NCBI RefSeq assembly: GCF_000294775.2
Contig: NZ_CP015506.1
Location: 533,501-597,500, forward strand
DNA: 64,000 bases
Direction: 5' to 3'
DNA from: Cytobacillus oceanisediminis 2691
GTDB taxonomy: Bacteria > Bacillota > Bacilli > Bacillales > Cytobacillaceae
The notes beneath the pieces were generated by a model that was given only the letters and a program-made list of their open reading frames with translations, did not search any database and was not told the DNA's origin. The position numbers were made by a program, and so were the translations under genes. Within the stretch, counting starts at the first letter, position 1. The number at the start of each line of letters is the position of its first letter. Shown here in pieces: positions 6,929 through 14,529 of the stretch.

Positions 6929-8658
6929 ACTTTGACATTCCTCCTGCCAAAAATGACATCGAGTCCGTTTTGAATCAGCCGGACATAGCGTTCTTCCCTG
7001 TTTAACTTTTCAAGCTGGTCCAGGAGCAGTTTTTTCAAAGGGGATTCTTTGTCATGCTTTTCAAGCAGTTCCAAAACTTCCAGCTGAAGCAGCCATTCTT
7101 CCGGGAACTCATCGAGAATTTTTCCGATAACACTGTGAAGAAGGACATCCTGAGAGAAATTCGTGTCTCGGATTTGCCTTACTTCCGCATATAGCTCTTC
7201 CAGAGGCGTAAGGGTTGTTCCTTCTTTTGGACTTTCTTCTTCGTTTATAACAGATTCCCCGTGGTATGCAGCGTAATCTGCTGCGATGGGCCGTGCAGAA
7301 ACAATCTGACTGCCCACAGCTAAATCATATGTGCCCCAAGTGGGATGGAACAAGATTTCTTCTCCCTTTTTGACGAGACATTCTTCAAGTGATATTAAAA
7401 CAAGGGTATCATGATTAAATAATAGATTCGTCACATGGCCGGAAATTTCTACTCCGCTTTCGAATGTGATTTGCATCATTTTATTTATTTCGATGCCAAG
7501 TTTTTTCAGGCTCTGTTCAGATTGATTCTCCAGCTTAATGCCTCCAGCAAGTTTTCCGATAGGCGCTCCAAAGCCGTCATTGTGAATATCAGGACCATGA
7601 TGATTAATTTGTTCATTTTGAATCGAAAGGGCACTTGGACCTGAGGTTTTGACATAGATGGCTTCCCCTTCTGCATCCTTCATGATATCGGTGAAAAGAC
7701 CAGTAATCTGAATTCCGGAATTGAACTCGATGTGCGCAACCTTGCTTGAAGCGATCGCTTTTTCGATAGCCACTGTACCGCCTTGCCTGAAGGCCATCGA
7801 CTCGCCGAACCTCGTCACTTCCTCAATCAATTGTTCAAAGCTTTCGCAAACAAATAGCTGAGTCTGCATAGATGTAACGTCATAGCTGGTGTTAATCGCA
7901 TCTTCAATTGTGAACAGGCGTTTCTTCACCTGATCGGACAGGCTATGTTTACTTTCTCCTACAGATGACAGCAGTCCTGCACCGAAGATCTTGGGCTTCT
8001 GCAGATCGCCAATCAGTCCAAATTCAACTGTCCACCAAAAAATCCGGGAGATTTGCTCAGCTTCAGAAAGTCCTTTTACGAGTTGCTGCTTTTCCTTTAA
8101 TCGCTGTTTGGCTGCTTCAATTTCTTCTTCTGTTGAAGCAGGTCTTTCCATGACAATCGATAAATGCCTGATTGCTTCAAACACCTCATGTTCTTCTTTT
8201 GTCGCAAAAGCGTTGGCGCCGATATTCCCTATTAATTTAACAAACTCTGAGTAGGTTTCATCAAATAAAATCGGCGCATGCCCCGCCGCTTCATGGAGAA
8301 TGTCAGGAGCGGGCGTGTATTCGATATTGGTCTTCTGGCGTATATCCGTTGCGATAGGAAGGATGCCATGCGCTTGAAAATCAAAAAACGCTGTGCCGGG
8401 AATTAATCCGTCGACAATGACAGCACCCCAGCCGATTTTATCTAAATGATAATTCATTTCACTTACCCGTGGAATGCTGTCGATGGAAATACCGGATGAC
8501 TTCAGACCTGAAGTGAATGCATCATGGGCTATATCCTCAAGGAAATGATGATTTTGCCTCATCACATATCTCCAAACCGCATGGTCAATGGGACTGTAAA
8601 CATTGTAATGCTGCTGGGCTGTAAAAGGTCGCAAGTGCAGGGGAATCGATTTCTTCAT
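6925..8658 (-). CDS. phhA: phenylalanine 4-monooxygenase (long Bacillus form)
   Basis: A 577-residue aromatic amino acid hydroxylase that converts L-phenylalanine to L-tyrosine with tetrahydropterin and O2. The iron ligands are visible in HEAAGHAPILF (His122 and His127) and in WWTVEFGLIG (the Glu ligand). The catalytic domain fills about residues 1-300. A C-terminal extension of about 270 residues of unclear role gives the length typical of Bacillus homologues rather than the 260-residue proteobacterial enzyme. ATG at 8658 follows AAAGGAGACATACCAA. A T-box leader lies upstream, and phhB follows in the same transcript. Confidence 0.93.
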   Translation of the reverse strand: MKKSIPLHLRPFTAQQHYNVYSPIDHAVWRYVMRQNHHFLEDIAHDAFTSGLKSSGISIDSIPRVSEMNYHLDKIGWGAVIVDGLIPGTAFFDFQAHGILPIATDIRQKTNIEYTPAPDILHEAAGHAPILFDETYSEFVKLIGNIGANAFATKEEHEVFEAIRHLSIVMERPASTEEEIEAAKQRLKEKQQLVKGLSEAEQISRIFWWTVEFGLIGDLQKPKIFGAGLLSSVGESKHSLSDQVKKRLFTIEDAINTSYDVTSMQTQLFVCESFEQLIEEVTRFGESMAFRQGGTVAIEKAIASSKVAHIEFNSGIQITGLFTDIMKDAEGEAIYVKTSGPSALSIQNEQINHHGPDIHNDGFGAPIGKLAGGIKLENQSEQSLKKLGIEINKMMQITFESGVEISGHVTNLLFNHDTLVLISLEECLVKKGEEILFHPTWGTYDLAVGSQIVSARPIAADYAAYHGESVINEEESPKEGTTLTPLEELYAEVRQIRDTNFSQDVLLHSVIGKILDEFPEEWLLQLEVLELLEKHDKESPLKKLLLDQLEKLNREERYVRLIQNGLDVIFGRRNVKV

Positions 8659-8688
8659 TTGGTATGTCTCCTTTTATTAGTTTTCATG

Positions 8689-8713
8689 CTTAAACGCTTT
8701 TGAGTGCGAAAGT
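8689..8713. repeat. 25-bp element, copy A (between T-box terminator and phhA)
   Basis: Begins CTTAAACGCTTTT and matches 22 of 25 positions of the copy at 8977-9001. It lies 31 bases before the phhA start and downstream of the T-box terminator, where a bound protein could act as a roadblock or partner in looping. Confidence 0.6.
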
Positions 8714-8723
8714 AAATGGATAT

Positions 8724-8990
8724 AAAAAGTCCCTGCTGAATTTTCATTCAGCAGGGACGAATGTATTCGCGGTACCACCCTGATTGTAAGTATAGAACTT
8801 ACCACTTCACAAAATAACGGCTAAACCGTCTTATTTCAGAAAAGAAATAAGAAGCTCCAGAAACGTAATTCATGATCTCCTTTGTACTGGTTTTCAGCAC
8901 CACCAGCTCTCTGTAACAGGGAGGATACCACTACTTCAATTCCTTCAAAGCATTTAAGTATTAGGATGCTTTATATCTTAAACGCTTTTA
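8724..8990 (-). ncRNA. T-box riboswitch leader of phhA-phhB (probably tyrosine-specific)
   Basis: On the minus strand the hallmark T-box core AGGGTGGTACCGCG lies at 8781-8768. It is followed by a terminator with 12-base arms (8758-8747 and 8740-8729) and a U run. Upstream is the Stem I AGAGAG plus GGTGGTGCTGAAAACC region. The Specifier-loop strand reads GAATTACGTTTCTGG. UAC (Tyr, 8867-8865) follows the GAA loop-E motif and precedes a purine, and the opposing strand has AGTA. UUC (Phe, 8862-8860) is the alternative. Uncharged tRNA-Tyr would permit transcription, matching a tyrosine-forming enzyme. Confidence 0.88.
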
Positions 8991-9004
8991 AGTGTTAAAG
9001 TCAA
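8976..9004 (-). promoter_or_regulatory. promoter of the phhA T-box transcript with overlapping repeat, copy B
   Basis: Minus strand: -35 TTGACT (9004-8999), 17-base spacer, weak -10 TTAAGA (8981-8976). The spacer and -10 coincide with the second copy (8977-9001) of the 25-bp element also found next to the phhA start, suggesting an operator. Confidence 0.5.
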
Positions 9005-9057
9005 CACATTTTATTTAATAAAAAGAAAAAGCCCAGAAGCATTTCTGAGCTTGTGTA

Positions 9058-9312
9058 TTATTGTTCAATTTTAGCTGATCTGCGCTCCTGCTCTGCCATG
9101 ATTTCCGCATCTTCGGCATTGTCCCGTGTTACTTTCTGAGTCAGAATGGATCCAACTGCCACCAGGAGCATGACCGCAATATAATACCCTTTTTCATTAA
9201 GCTCCATATCAGCATTGTAAAGCCCAATCAGAAACAGGCCAACGCCGGCGATCAGTGTAAAGTATGCTAAAAATGTAAAAGCTGGCGTGTTTCTCCTTCT
9301 ATACTTTTGCAT
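9058..9312 (-). CDS. YiaA/YiaB-type two-helix membrane protein
   Basis: An 84-residue inner-membrane protein with the YiaAB signature: FLIGLYNADMELNEKGYYIAV joining two membrane helices, then QKVTRDNAEDAE. The ATG at 9312 is preferred over a TTG three codons upstream because GGGGATT lies 10 bases before it. Family function is unknown. It stands alone, with a perfect 8-bp-arm inverted repeat about 65 bases upstream. Confidence 0.85.
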   Translation of the reverse strand: MQKYRRRNTPAFTFLAYFTLIAGVGLFLIGLYNADMELNEKGYYIAVMLLVAVGSILTQKVTRDNAEDAEIMAEQERRSAKIEQ

Positions 9313-9374
9313 GTGTTTCAATCCCCTTTTTCCATAACAAATTTTCTCGGTTTCCCCTTGCAGTGCTGTAAGGT

Positions 9375-9398
9375 TTACATCTAATACAGCAGATGTAA
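9375..9398. promoter_or_regulatory. inverted repeat upstream of the YiaA-like gene
   Basis: Perfect arms TTACATCT (9375-9382) and AGATGTAA (9391-9398) around an 8-base spacer, about 63 bases upstream of the minus-strand gene. An operator-like dyad without T run; regulator unknown. The rest of 9313-9590 is AT-rich with no further gene seen. Confidence 0.4.
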
Positions 9399-9590
9399 CA
9401 TTTTATTCTTTATGACTTAAAATTATCCTTTTTTGTAAAAAAATGCAACATAAAATCATGTGAGTTTTCTACTGTTTTTAATTTTCGTTGAAAATTCACC
9501 TATTTAGAAGATATGTTTGTGTAAAAAGGTTTAAATAAAGAGAGAATCTAAAGCTGGTATTTTTTTATTGGCTGAAAGGAGGTAAAGATT

Positions 9591-9684
9591 TGTTAGCGAA
9601 TATAGTGTTCCGGGACTGATTCTGTTTTACTTTTACTGCTGATAGCAAGTGGAATATTTTTTGTTTACCGGCTGTTTAAGAAAT
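9591..9684 (+). pseudogene. small membrane protein, frameshifted
   Basis: A TTG start at 9591 behind a perfect AAAGGAGGTAAAGA ribosome site opens a frame that stops after nine codons. The same hydrophobic protein resumes in another frame (VLLLLLIASGIFFVYRLFKK) to the TAA at 9682-9684. Two single-base deletions, in the CCGGG and TTTT tracts, would restore a roughly 32-residue one-helix membrane protein. Unnamed family. Confidence 0.4.
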
Positions 9685-9704
9685 AACCGATATGAGGTGG
9701 CAAA

Positions 9705-9908
9705 GTGCGCTATATTTTATTAATCGTAGTAATAGGTTTGCTGATTTATATTCTTTTTCGGATGTTTAAGTCCAGAAGAGACGTATCAGGCAATAACTTT
9801 ACCCCAATTGATGACTTGGATAATGGGCTGATCAGGAAAAGCAGCAAGGAACCTCATAAAATTGAAGCTAGAAGTGAAACTTCATTTGAAGATAGAAAGG
9901 AGAATTAA
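9705..9908 (+). CDS. small single-pass membrane protein
   Basis: A 67-residue protein starting at GTG (9705) behind GAGGTGG. Residues 2-18 form one membrane helix (YILLIVVIGLLIYILFRMF), followed by a charged cytosolic tail of about 48 residues (DDLDNGLIRKSSKEPHKIEA). It lies 21 bases after the previous small membrane gene and just ahead of the methyltransferase gene. No family recognised. Confidence 0.6.
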   Translation: MRYILLIVVIGLLIYILFRMFKSRRDVSGNNFTPIDDLDNGLIRKSSKEPHKIEARSETSFEDRKEN

Positions 9909-9919
9909 ATCTGGATACT

Positions 9920-10690
9920 ATGAAATTTACAGAAGAATACAATGATCCGATTTTATATGATAAAGAGAATGACTCCTACCAGGAGGATGTTTCCTATCTG
10001 CTGAAATGGGCTTCAAAAACGGGTGGGCCAATTATTGATTTAGCCTGCGGGACAGGGAGAGCGGCCATTCCGCTGGCAAGTAAAGGGCATCGTTTGATTG
10101 GAGTAGATGCCCATAGCGGAATGTTAAACCTTGCAAGGGAGAAATCAGCTGGGCTGGGCCTGCAAATTGAATGGGTGGAACAGGATTGCCGAGGTCTCAG
10201 TCTGAATGTGAAGAGTCCGTTCATGTTCTCAGTCGGAAATTCTTTTCAGCATTTTTTAACGAATGAAGATCAGGATGATTTCTTATCATCTGTTAATAAA
10301 CATCTGGAACGCGGCGGCATCTTTGTCTTTGGATCAAGGTTTCCGAGTGTGGAAGAGCTGCTGCAGCCTGCAGAAGAAGAATATTGGAAAACGTATATAG
10401 ACCCTGTCAGTCAAAACAAAGTGGATGTATATACAATCAGTACGTACGACTCACTAAGTCAGATTCAGCATTATATCACTATAAGAAAATTTTACGATAG
10501 TGAAGGAATGCAGACCAATGAAAAAAGAACAAGTATAAACCTGCGGTATGTTTTTCCAAGAGAAATGGAGCGGCTTCTATTGAATAACGGAATGGAGATT
10601 GTCCATGTATTTAGTGATTGGCAGGAGACACCTGTCAGATCTGATAGCTATGAGATGGTTTATGTTTGCAGAAAGATGAGAGAAATCTAG
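9920..10690 (+). CDS. class I SAM-dependent methyltransferase
   Basis: A methyltransferase of about 256 residues. SAM motif I is IIDLACGTGRAAIPLASKG (about residues 38-56), followed by LIGVDAHSGML and VEQDCRGL. The ATG at 9920 has no close ribosome site. AAAGGAG at 9896-9902 is better placed for an in-frame CTG at 9911 (three codons longer), so the true start is uncertain. The substrate is unknown; the resemblance is to general small-molecule methyltransferases. A terminator follows. Confidence 0.82.
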   Translation: MKFTEEYNDPILYDKENDSYQEDVSYLLKWASKTGGPIIDLACGTGRAAIPLASKGHRLIGVDAHSGMLNLAREKSAGLGLQIEWVEQDCRGLSLNVKSPFMFSVGNSFQHFLTNEDQDDFLSSVNKHLERGGIFVFGSRFPSVEELLQPAEEEYWKTYIDPVSQNKVDVYTISTYDSLSQIQHYITIRKFYDSEGMQTNEKRTSINLRYVFPREMERLLLNNGMEIVHVFSDWQETPVRSDSYEMVYVCRKMREI

Positions 10691-10701
10691 GGATTCTACT
10701 G

Positions 10702-10727
10702 CCTGTCCTCTTAAAAATGAGGGCAGG
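10702..10727 (+). terminator. rho-independent terminator
   Basis: Arms CCTGTCCTC (10702-10710) and GAGGGCAGG (10719-10727), one G-U pair, 8-base loop, followed by a run of seven Ts. Confidence 0.85.
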
Positions 10728-10810
10728 ATTTTTTATGGGTGTTACCTAGCGAATGTCCAAATTATGGTAATATTAATTTAAAAGATATATTTGGGCAAGG
10801 GATGGTTGGT

Positions 10811-11764
10811 ATGAAGAGAGTTTTGCGGTTTTCAAAAATTATGCTGATGCTGACGATACTGTTCACATTGGCTGCCTGTTCCGAAGAGGAAAAGTCGAGC
10901 AAAGAAAAACAAGTTGAAGAAAAGATTGCTTATTCATTTGAACATCCGGAGACAAAACAAAAATATAAAGTCGTACACGCTTATAAGCTATATACTTCTC
11001 TGATTGATCAGCTCGAAAAAAACCAAGAAGATGCCGGTGAAGTTTATCAGAATAAAATAATAAAAAAAGTCTACAACACATGCTTTGAGGGCGGGGAATA
11101 CCTCCACATGGTAGATAACCTGCTGAAATGGTCCCCTGAAAACTCTGATTCAATTAAGAAAGTTCTGAACGAAATCGATGAAGAAAAAACAAATGTTGCC
11201 ATTAAGGATGCACTTCTAAAATCCTCAGATTTTTTACCTTCGGAGGAAGAAACAGCAGTTTGCGTTTTTCCTTCACATCCCGGAAATGAGAATACAATGG
11301 TTGCAGCAGGAGCTGGAAAGATTATTGTTTTTTACAATGAATTTTACACAGAAGATATGATTAGGGCCGGCATAGCTCATGAATATCATCACAGTATATG
11401 GACTGAACAACACTTAGAAAAATATATATCTTTTTCTGTGCTGGATAACCTCATTTTTGAAGGTAAAGCTGTGATGTTTGAAAAGCTCGTTTATCCAAAT
11501 ATCACCTTTTCTCAAGTGGACCCAAGTTTTAATAAAACCTTCTGGGCAAAAGTTGAAGGAGATTTAGATACATATGATCTAAATCGTTCTCTGGAGATTT
11601 TAATGGGCGGTCAGGCCCTTCCACGTCACTATGGCTACAGTGAAGGCTACAAAATGGTAGATTCTTATCTCAAACTGCATCCGGATACTACTCCGGAAGA
11701 GTGGACAGCCTTGAGTACGGAAGAGATTTTTCAAGAGGGGCAGTATTTAAAAAATTATCAGTAG
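10811..11764 (+). CDS. lipoprotein with DUF2268-like zinc protease motif
   Basis: A 317-residue exported lipoprotein. MKRVLRFSKIMLMLTILFTLAAC is a lipoprotein signal with lipobox LAAC. A later HEYHH sequence in RAGIAHEYHHSIW is an HExxH zinc-protease motif, as in DUF2268 predicted Zn-dependent proteases. The start at 10811 (AAGGGATGGTTGGT upstream) is preferred over earlier in-frame codons because the signal peptide then begins correctly. The substrate is unknown and catalysis is inferred from the motif only. It lies 15 bases before the next gene. Confidence 0.75.
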   Translation: MKRVLRFSKIMLMLTILFTLAACSEEEKSSKEKQVEEKIAYSFEHPETKQKYKVVHAYKLYTSLIDQLEKNQEDAGEVYQNKIIKKVYNTCFEGGEYLHMVDNLLKWSPENSDSIKKVLNEIDEEKTNVAIKDALLKSSDFLPSEEETAVCVFPSHPGNENTMVAAGAGKIIVFYNEFYTEDMIRAGIAHEYHHSIWTEQHLEKYISFSVLDNLIFEGKAVMFEKLVYPNITFSQVDPSFNKTFWAKVEGDLDTYDLNRSLEILMGGQALPRHYGYSEGYKMVDSYLKLHPDTTPEEWTALSTEEIFQEGQYLKNYQ

Positions 11765-11779
11765 CGCTGAGGAGGAGTA

Positions 11780-12382
11780 ATGGTGAAAAGAATGCCGTTT
11801 GAAAGACCTGCAGAGCATTATGATGAAAGACTGTTATCCATTGATGAGCAGATATGCACTTTGCTGAAGCGGCGGAAGGAATTATCTGATAACCCAGGGT
11901 ATCCGCACCTTGATGTGATTTCGAAATGGGCAAAAGTGAATGGCCTTTATGAGGATTATTTAAGGTCACTATTTGGCTTGCTGGAAAATGATGAGCATTT
12001 CCGCCCGCAGGTCGAGCCCGTTAATTTTCAAAAGTATATACCGATTTTGAAGTCAGTTGAGAAAGAAAAAGCTATTTACTCAGTGAACTTTATTAGGCAA
12101 TATGAAAATGCAAGTGTCGTGAATTTTAATATCGATTGGGAACCTGACGAAGAAAATAGAAGAGATCGGCTTCACCGGCATAGTTTCTGGGAGTTAGAGA
12201 TTGGTGAAGGATATGATACAAGAATAACGGGTGGAAGTGGAACAGACGGACATCTTAACCACAATTTTGTTGTATCCCCGCCTCTGCCTGAACAAATATC
12301 TGGGCTGGAGTTTTTTTTCAAAGAGTATAAAACTCCTTTCAAGAAGAAGCCCACAGACCTGGAGATATGGATGCGTTTATGA
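11780..12382 (+). CDS. conserved hypothetical protein
   Basis: A 200-residue soluble protein starting at GTG or ATG behind GAGGAG (ATGGTGAAAAG region at 11780). The N-terminal third looks like a coiled helical hairpin (ERLLSIDEQICTLLKRRKEL). The C-terminal half has a beta-rich look (NFNIDWEPDEE, ELEIGEGYDTRITGG). I do not recognise a family. It is close behind the lipoprotein gene and could share its transcript. Confidence 0.6.
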   Translation: MVKRMPFERPAEHYDERLLSIDEQICTLLKRRKELSDNPGYPHLDVISKWAKVNGLYEDYLRSLFGLLENDEHFRPQVEPVNFQKYIPILKSVEKEKAIYSVNFIRQYENASVVNFNIDWEPDEENRRDRLHRHSFWELEIGEGYDTRITGGSGTDGHLNHNFVVSPPLPEQISGLEFFFKEYKTPFKKKPTDLEIWMRL

Positions 12383-12455
12383 AGCATCAGGAGATGTCTC
12401 CTCGTTAATGAACTTAATTAGCATCACTTCTTCGGTTGTATTGTTCTTATAACTT

Positions 12456-12605
12456 ATACGGGAGTCTATTGGTTTCCCTGTTCTTCACCATCCTGCTCTT
12501 CTTGAAAGTGACGAAATTAATCCGTTTGTTAAAAGAAAATTGATGACGGCTGCTGGAAAGCTCGGCTTAACCACAATATATAGCTTGGTGACAAGAGCTT
12601 TTTAA
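12456..12605 (+). pseudogene. C-terminal fragment of an unidentified protein
   Basis: An open stretch without a start reads LIRESIGFPVLHHPALLE, then SDEINPFVKRKLMTAAGKLG, to the TAA at 12603-12605. It has protein-like composition but is preceded by stops and out-of-frame sequence, so the 5' part is lost or shifted. The remainder of 12383-12679 holds no other recognisable gene. Confidence 0.35.
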
Positions 12606-12679
12606 GGAGAAATTGACTTAAAGTAAATGAATACGGCTGATAATGTAATGGCGGCTGTTGTTTGAAGGGGTGAGAGAGA

Positions 12680-13387
12680 TTGAATTATGAAGAAATCATG
12701 AAAAGGCTTGAGGAGCTTGGCTCTGATCAGACGAAGCGGATCTTTATGAATCACGGGGCGAAGGAGCCTTTTTTTGGCGTGAAGGTTGGAGATTTGAAAA
12801 AGCTGGTGAAGCATGTAAAGAAGAATCATGAGCTGGCACTGCAATTATATAAATCAGGAAATCATGATGCGATGTATTTGGCAGGACTTTCTGTTAATCC
12901 GAAGCTAATGACAAAGGAGACTTTACAGGATTGGGCTGAGAAGGCTTATTGGTATATGCCTGCGGAATATACAGTTGCCCAGGTGGCTGCTGAAAGTGAT
13001 TATGCTCTTGAATTGGCCCGGGAGTGGATTAAATCGGAGGAAGAAATGGTTTCAGTCTGCGGCTGGAGCACTTACTCCAATTATGTATCAATCACATCGG
13101 ATAATGAGCTGGATGTCAGTGAAATAAAAGCATTATTGACTAAAGTTAAAAATACCATTCATGAAGAAAAAAACCGAGTAAGGTATGTGATGAACGGTTT
13201 TGTCATCTCTGTGGGGTCATATGTATCGGAGCTGAATGTGGAAGCGAAGGATGTCGCTGATCACATCGGAAAAGTGCATGTGGATGTCGGAAACTCCGCC
13301 TGTAAAGTTCCTTTGGCAAAGGAATATATTGAAAAGTTGGAGTCGAAAGGCCGGATTGGGGTTAAGCGGAAGACTTGCATATGCTAA
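12680..13387 (+). CDS. DNA alkylation repair protein (AlkD-like HEAT-repeat family)
   Basis: A 235-residue all-helical protein of the DNA alkylation repair enzyme family. It starts at TTG 12680 behind GGGGTGAGAGAGA. Visible family features are RIFMNHGAKEPFFGVKVGDLKKL, GNHDAMYLAG and the mid-protein SVCGWSTYSNYV. AlkD-type proteins are glycosylases that remove N3/N7-alkylpurines using HEAT-like repeats. This subgroup is divergent and may not be catalytic. Standalone gene with terminator. Confidence 0.8.
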   Translation: MNYEEIMKRLEELGSDQTKRIFMNHGAKEPFFGVKVGDLKKLVKHVKKNHELALQLYKSGNHDAMYLAGLSVNPKLMTKETLQDWAEKAYWYMPAEYTVAQVAAESDYALELAREWIKSEEEMVSVCGWSTYSNYVSITSDNELDVSEIKALLTKVKNTIHEEKNRVRYVMNGFVISVGSYVSELNVEAKDVADHIGKVHVDVGNSACKVPLAKEYIEKLESKGRIGVKRKTCIC

Positions 13388-13401
13388 GAGAATCTAAGAA
13401 G

Positions 13402-13427
13402 ACAGGCATGGTAATATCCATGCCTGT
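13402..13427. terminator. bidirectional terminator between alkD-like and cupin genes
   Basis: Perfect 10-base arms ACAGGCATGG (13402-13411) and CCATGCCTGT (13418-13427) with a 6-base loop between convergent genes. Confidence 0.8.
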
Positions 13428-13434
13428 GAAACCC

Positions 13435-14046
13435 TCAATAATAATACATATGTTGAGGGAAATATTGTTGGGTGTATTGATATTGCTGGTTTGGTTCCGG
13501 GCTTTGAGTATTTCTGCTGCAGTCTTTTGTCGGGCCGATAAAGGTTGAAGGCTGGACAGGTGCAACCGCCTTTTTCCATTGCTTTTCATCCATACAATAA
13601 GTGTGCGCCATTATATTTGAAGGAGTTAATTTGAGAATGTCTGATCCCAGGATGACTTCCGGAGTAGGAGCATTAAAGATGGCCAGCAGATGAGTGCTGT
13701 CGGTGTTGGCTATCTCATAATGCCACCAGCCCTGAGGGACATTGGCTACTTGCCCAGGTGTAATGTAATAGTTCTGGATTTGTTTTGTAAATGGATTAAG
13801 CAATGAAACAGTCGCTGCGCCTGATATACAGTAAACCAATTCAGCAGCATTTTGGTGATAATGAGGTTCTATCACATTATTTTTGCTTAGATAGATATCC
13901 AGAAGTGAGACATCTTCCAGCGTGTTTAATTGCTGAATGCCCAATACATTTATTAAATTTCTGTTATCTTTTTTCATTAGGTTGCTTTTGTTCACATCAA
14001 AAAAGTAATTTAAAGACGGAGAGGTGTAATCCAAATATTTAACCAT
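13435..14046 (-). CDS. cupin-domain protein with Tyr/Gln-rich tail, probable spore-coat component
   Basis: A 203-residue germin-like single cupin. Metal-binding motif 1 is PHYHQNAAELVYCISG (about residues 62-77). The second motif region is GQVANVPQGWWHYEIANTD, with His as the remaining ligand. The last ~40 residues are low complexity (SPEPNQQYQYTQQYFPQHMY), resembling cross-linkable spore-coat proteins; oxalate-decarboxylase-type cupins such as OxdD occur in coats. A sigma-K-like promoter lies upstream. The enzyme activity, if any, is unknown. Confidence 0.75.
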   Translation of the reverse strand: MVKYLDYTSPSLNYFFDVNKSNLMKKDNRNLINVLGIQQLNTLEDVSLLDIYLSKNNVIEPHYHQNAAELVYCISGAATVSLLNPFTKQIQNYYITPGQVANVPQGWWHYEIANTDSTHLLAIFNAPTPEVILGSDILKLTPSNIMAHTYCMDEKQWKKAVAPVQPSTFIGPTKDCSRNTQSPEPNQQYQYTQQYFPQHMYYY

Positions 14047-14081
14047 TTCTGCTCAGTCCTTTGGGAAATGAATTTCTCAGA

Positions 14082-14108
14082 TAAAGTATGCATATGCCTA
14101 CAATCGGT
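14082..14108 (-). promoter_or_regulatory. sigma-K-like promoter of the cupin gene
   Basis: On the minus strand an AC (14108-14107) is followed by exactly 16 bases and then CATACTTTA (14090-14082). This fits the mother-cell sigma-K pattern AC-N16-CATANNNTA, 36 bases before the start codon. Confidence 0.45.
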
Positions 14109-14109
14109 G

Positions 14110-14529
14110 CATGTACCTAAATAACGTGGTTGTGTTTGAAAAAGACGGAGAGCAATAAATGAAGAAAAAAGGCATAAGGTTCACAACTGGTATGAAATGG
14201 TAAAATAACCATTATTAAAAGAGACCATAAGTTCTATAGGTTTAAGAAAACTAATCGCTACAGTATTCATTATTTGTTTGCCTGCCCCATGTGTACCTCT
14301 ATCATTCTATATAACCTGCATTCTTTTCCATATTATCTTTCTTGATGAAAGAGTCCGATCTTCTTCTGCGTCTCAAGTCCTATTTGAAAATAAAGCTGAG
14401 GCTCATTATAGATATTTCCAAATACAGGTAAGATGAAATCAAGAAAGGGAATGTGTCTATAGATATTTTTTAGCATCCCGACAACGGGACAAACCGTTGA
14501 TTAAGAACATTGGTAGAGGGAGAGGTTAT
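14110..14529. other. 420-base stretch without an identifiable gene
   Basis: AT-rich sequence upstream of the beta-lactamase-like gene. An open but startless frame (about 14210-14440, ending before TGA) has protein-like patches (VLFENKAEAHYRYFQIQVR) that could be a decayed gene, but nothing is recognisable. A good GGGAGAGG ribosome site for the next gene closes the stretch. Confidence 0.4.

Noticed and set aside
9591-9684. TatA-like protein from the start LANIVF and the PGLIL-like following residues
   Set aside because: The glycine hinge, amphipathic helix and FGPKKLP motif of TatA are absent; the rest is only a membrane helix and a basic tail.
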